From positions 1 through 52,060 of the forward strand of contig SUZS01000015.1 in the NCBI GenBank assembly GCA_015059785.1: DNA of 52,060 bases, in the 5' to 3' direction. Shown one piece after another: positions 51,921 to 52,060 of this stretch. Source of the stretch: Rikenellaceae bacterium (GTDB taxonomy: Bacteria > Bacteroidota > Bacteroidia > Bacteroidales > Rikenellaceae). The notes below the pieces were generated by a model that had not been told where the DNA came from, ran no database searches, and worked only from the letters and a program-made list of their open reading frames with translations. The position numbers were made by a program, and so were the translations under genes. Within the stretch, counting starts at the first letter, position 1; each line of letters begins with the position of its first letter.

Positions 51921-52060
51921 ACACCTCCGCACTCTTCTCAAGCGGGCAAAAGCCAACCTCCGCACCTGCATTGCCCAGAATGAAAAACGCCTGACCTTCC
52001 CAGAACTATTCACTCCACTTTCTCCTCCAACTCGCTCACCGTATCGGTGGAACGATAAAT
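51916..52060 (+). other. Open frame in the +1 register after the A9 tract
   Basis: Reading AAT GAA CAC from 51916 gives NEHLRTLLKRAKANLRTC, then IAQNEKRLTFPELF and further codons to the window end without a stop. The composition looks protein-like. Loss of one A from the A9 run, or a +1 shift there, would join it to the 69-aa frame. It is incomplete at the window edge. Confidence 0.45.

Overview
The window reads as chromosome of a strictly anaerobic gut Bacteroidales bacterium, possibly Rikenellaceae/Alistipes-like (the family is inference). The grounds are many TAnnTTTG -7 boxes with A/T-rich ribosome binding regions, a sodium-pumping methylmalonyl-CoA decarboxylase operon for succinate-to-propionate fermentation, a GH78 rhamnosidase, secreted Bacteroidales-type lipoproteins and a fused CcsBA cytochrome assembly protein. 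No CRISPR array, rRNA or complete insertion sequence is visible. One tRNA (Pro, TGG) is present.

Layout. 1-0.9 kb: a truncated lipoprotein gene with a tiny upstream ORF and a small ORF of unknown role. 0.9-4.6 kb: a von Willebrand A protein divergent from a five-gene cluster (NAD-binding protein, two coiled-coil proteins, a 39-aa membrane peptide, a DUF4112 protein). 4.6-14 kb: housekeeping genes (HAD phosphatase, ppa, TPR protein, gyrA, recQ, acetyltransferase, ruvA). 13.8-16 kb: two lipoproteins, one FKBP-like and one with a Tyr/Asn-rich tail. 16.0-20.5 kb: malQ embedded in dense non-coding repeats. 20.5-26.9 kb: the propionate block (mmdB, mmdC, mmdD, mmdA and mce on the minus strand; a thioredoxin-like protein, meaB and a CobB-type sirtuin on the plus strand). 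27-37 kb: cyclophilin, glutamate decarboxylase, rhamnosidase, three secreted proteins, a cold-shock protein, and an M64 peptidase gene broken by one amber codon. 37.2-43.7 kb: an accessory island beside tRNA-Pro with a duplicated tRNA 3' end. 43.7-51.5 kb: an operon for a porin, imelysin lipoprotein, di-haem oxidoreductase and CcsBA, divergent from a regulator. 51.7 kb to the end: a small gene followed by an open frame in another register.

How parts work together. The mmd/mce/meaB genes form the propionyl/methylmalonyl-CoA route. The sirtuin beside them carries the Tyr/Arg pair of desuccinylases, which suits a pathway that passes through succinyl-CoA. The island holds an AlbA_2-WYL-WCX protein of 940 residues, a DUF2442-HTH/DUF4160 pair with a palindromic operator, an Abi protein with a HEPN-like motif and a likely small RNA, so it looks like a defence island. 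The right-hand operon looks like iron/haem acquisition or redox maturation. Its divergent regulator has the ScdA_N plus hemerythrin layout of RIC/YtfE di-iron repair proteins fused to a LuxR helix-turn-helix.

The most unusual candidates are that di-iron LuxR regulator with its operator region, the AlbA_2-WYL protein in the tRNA island, and the repeat systems at 5.4-6.6 and 16.0-20.5 kb. The repeats comprise 128/124-bp palindromic elements abutting gene stops, and a 0.9-kb inverted-repeat block with hairpins built from short tandem repeats and an SSB-like C-terminal tail fragment.
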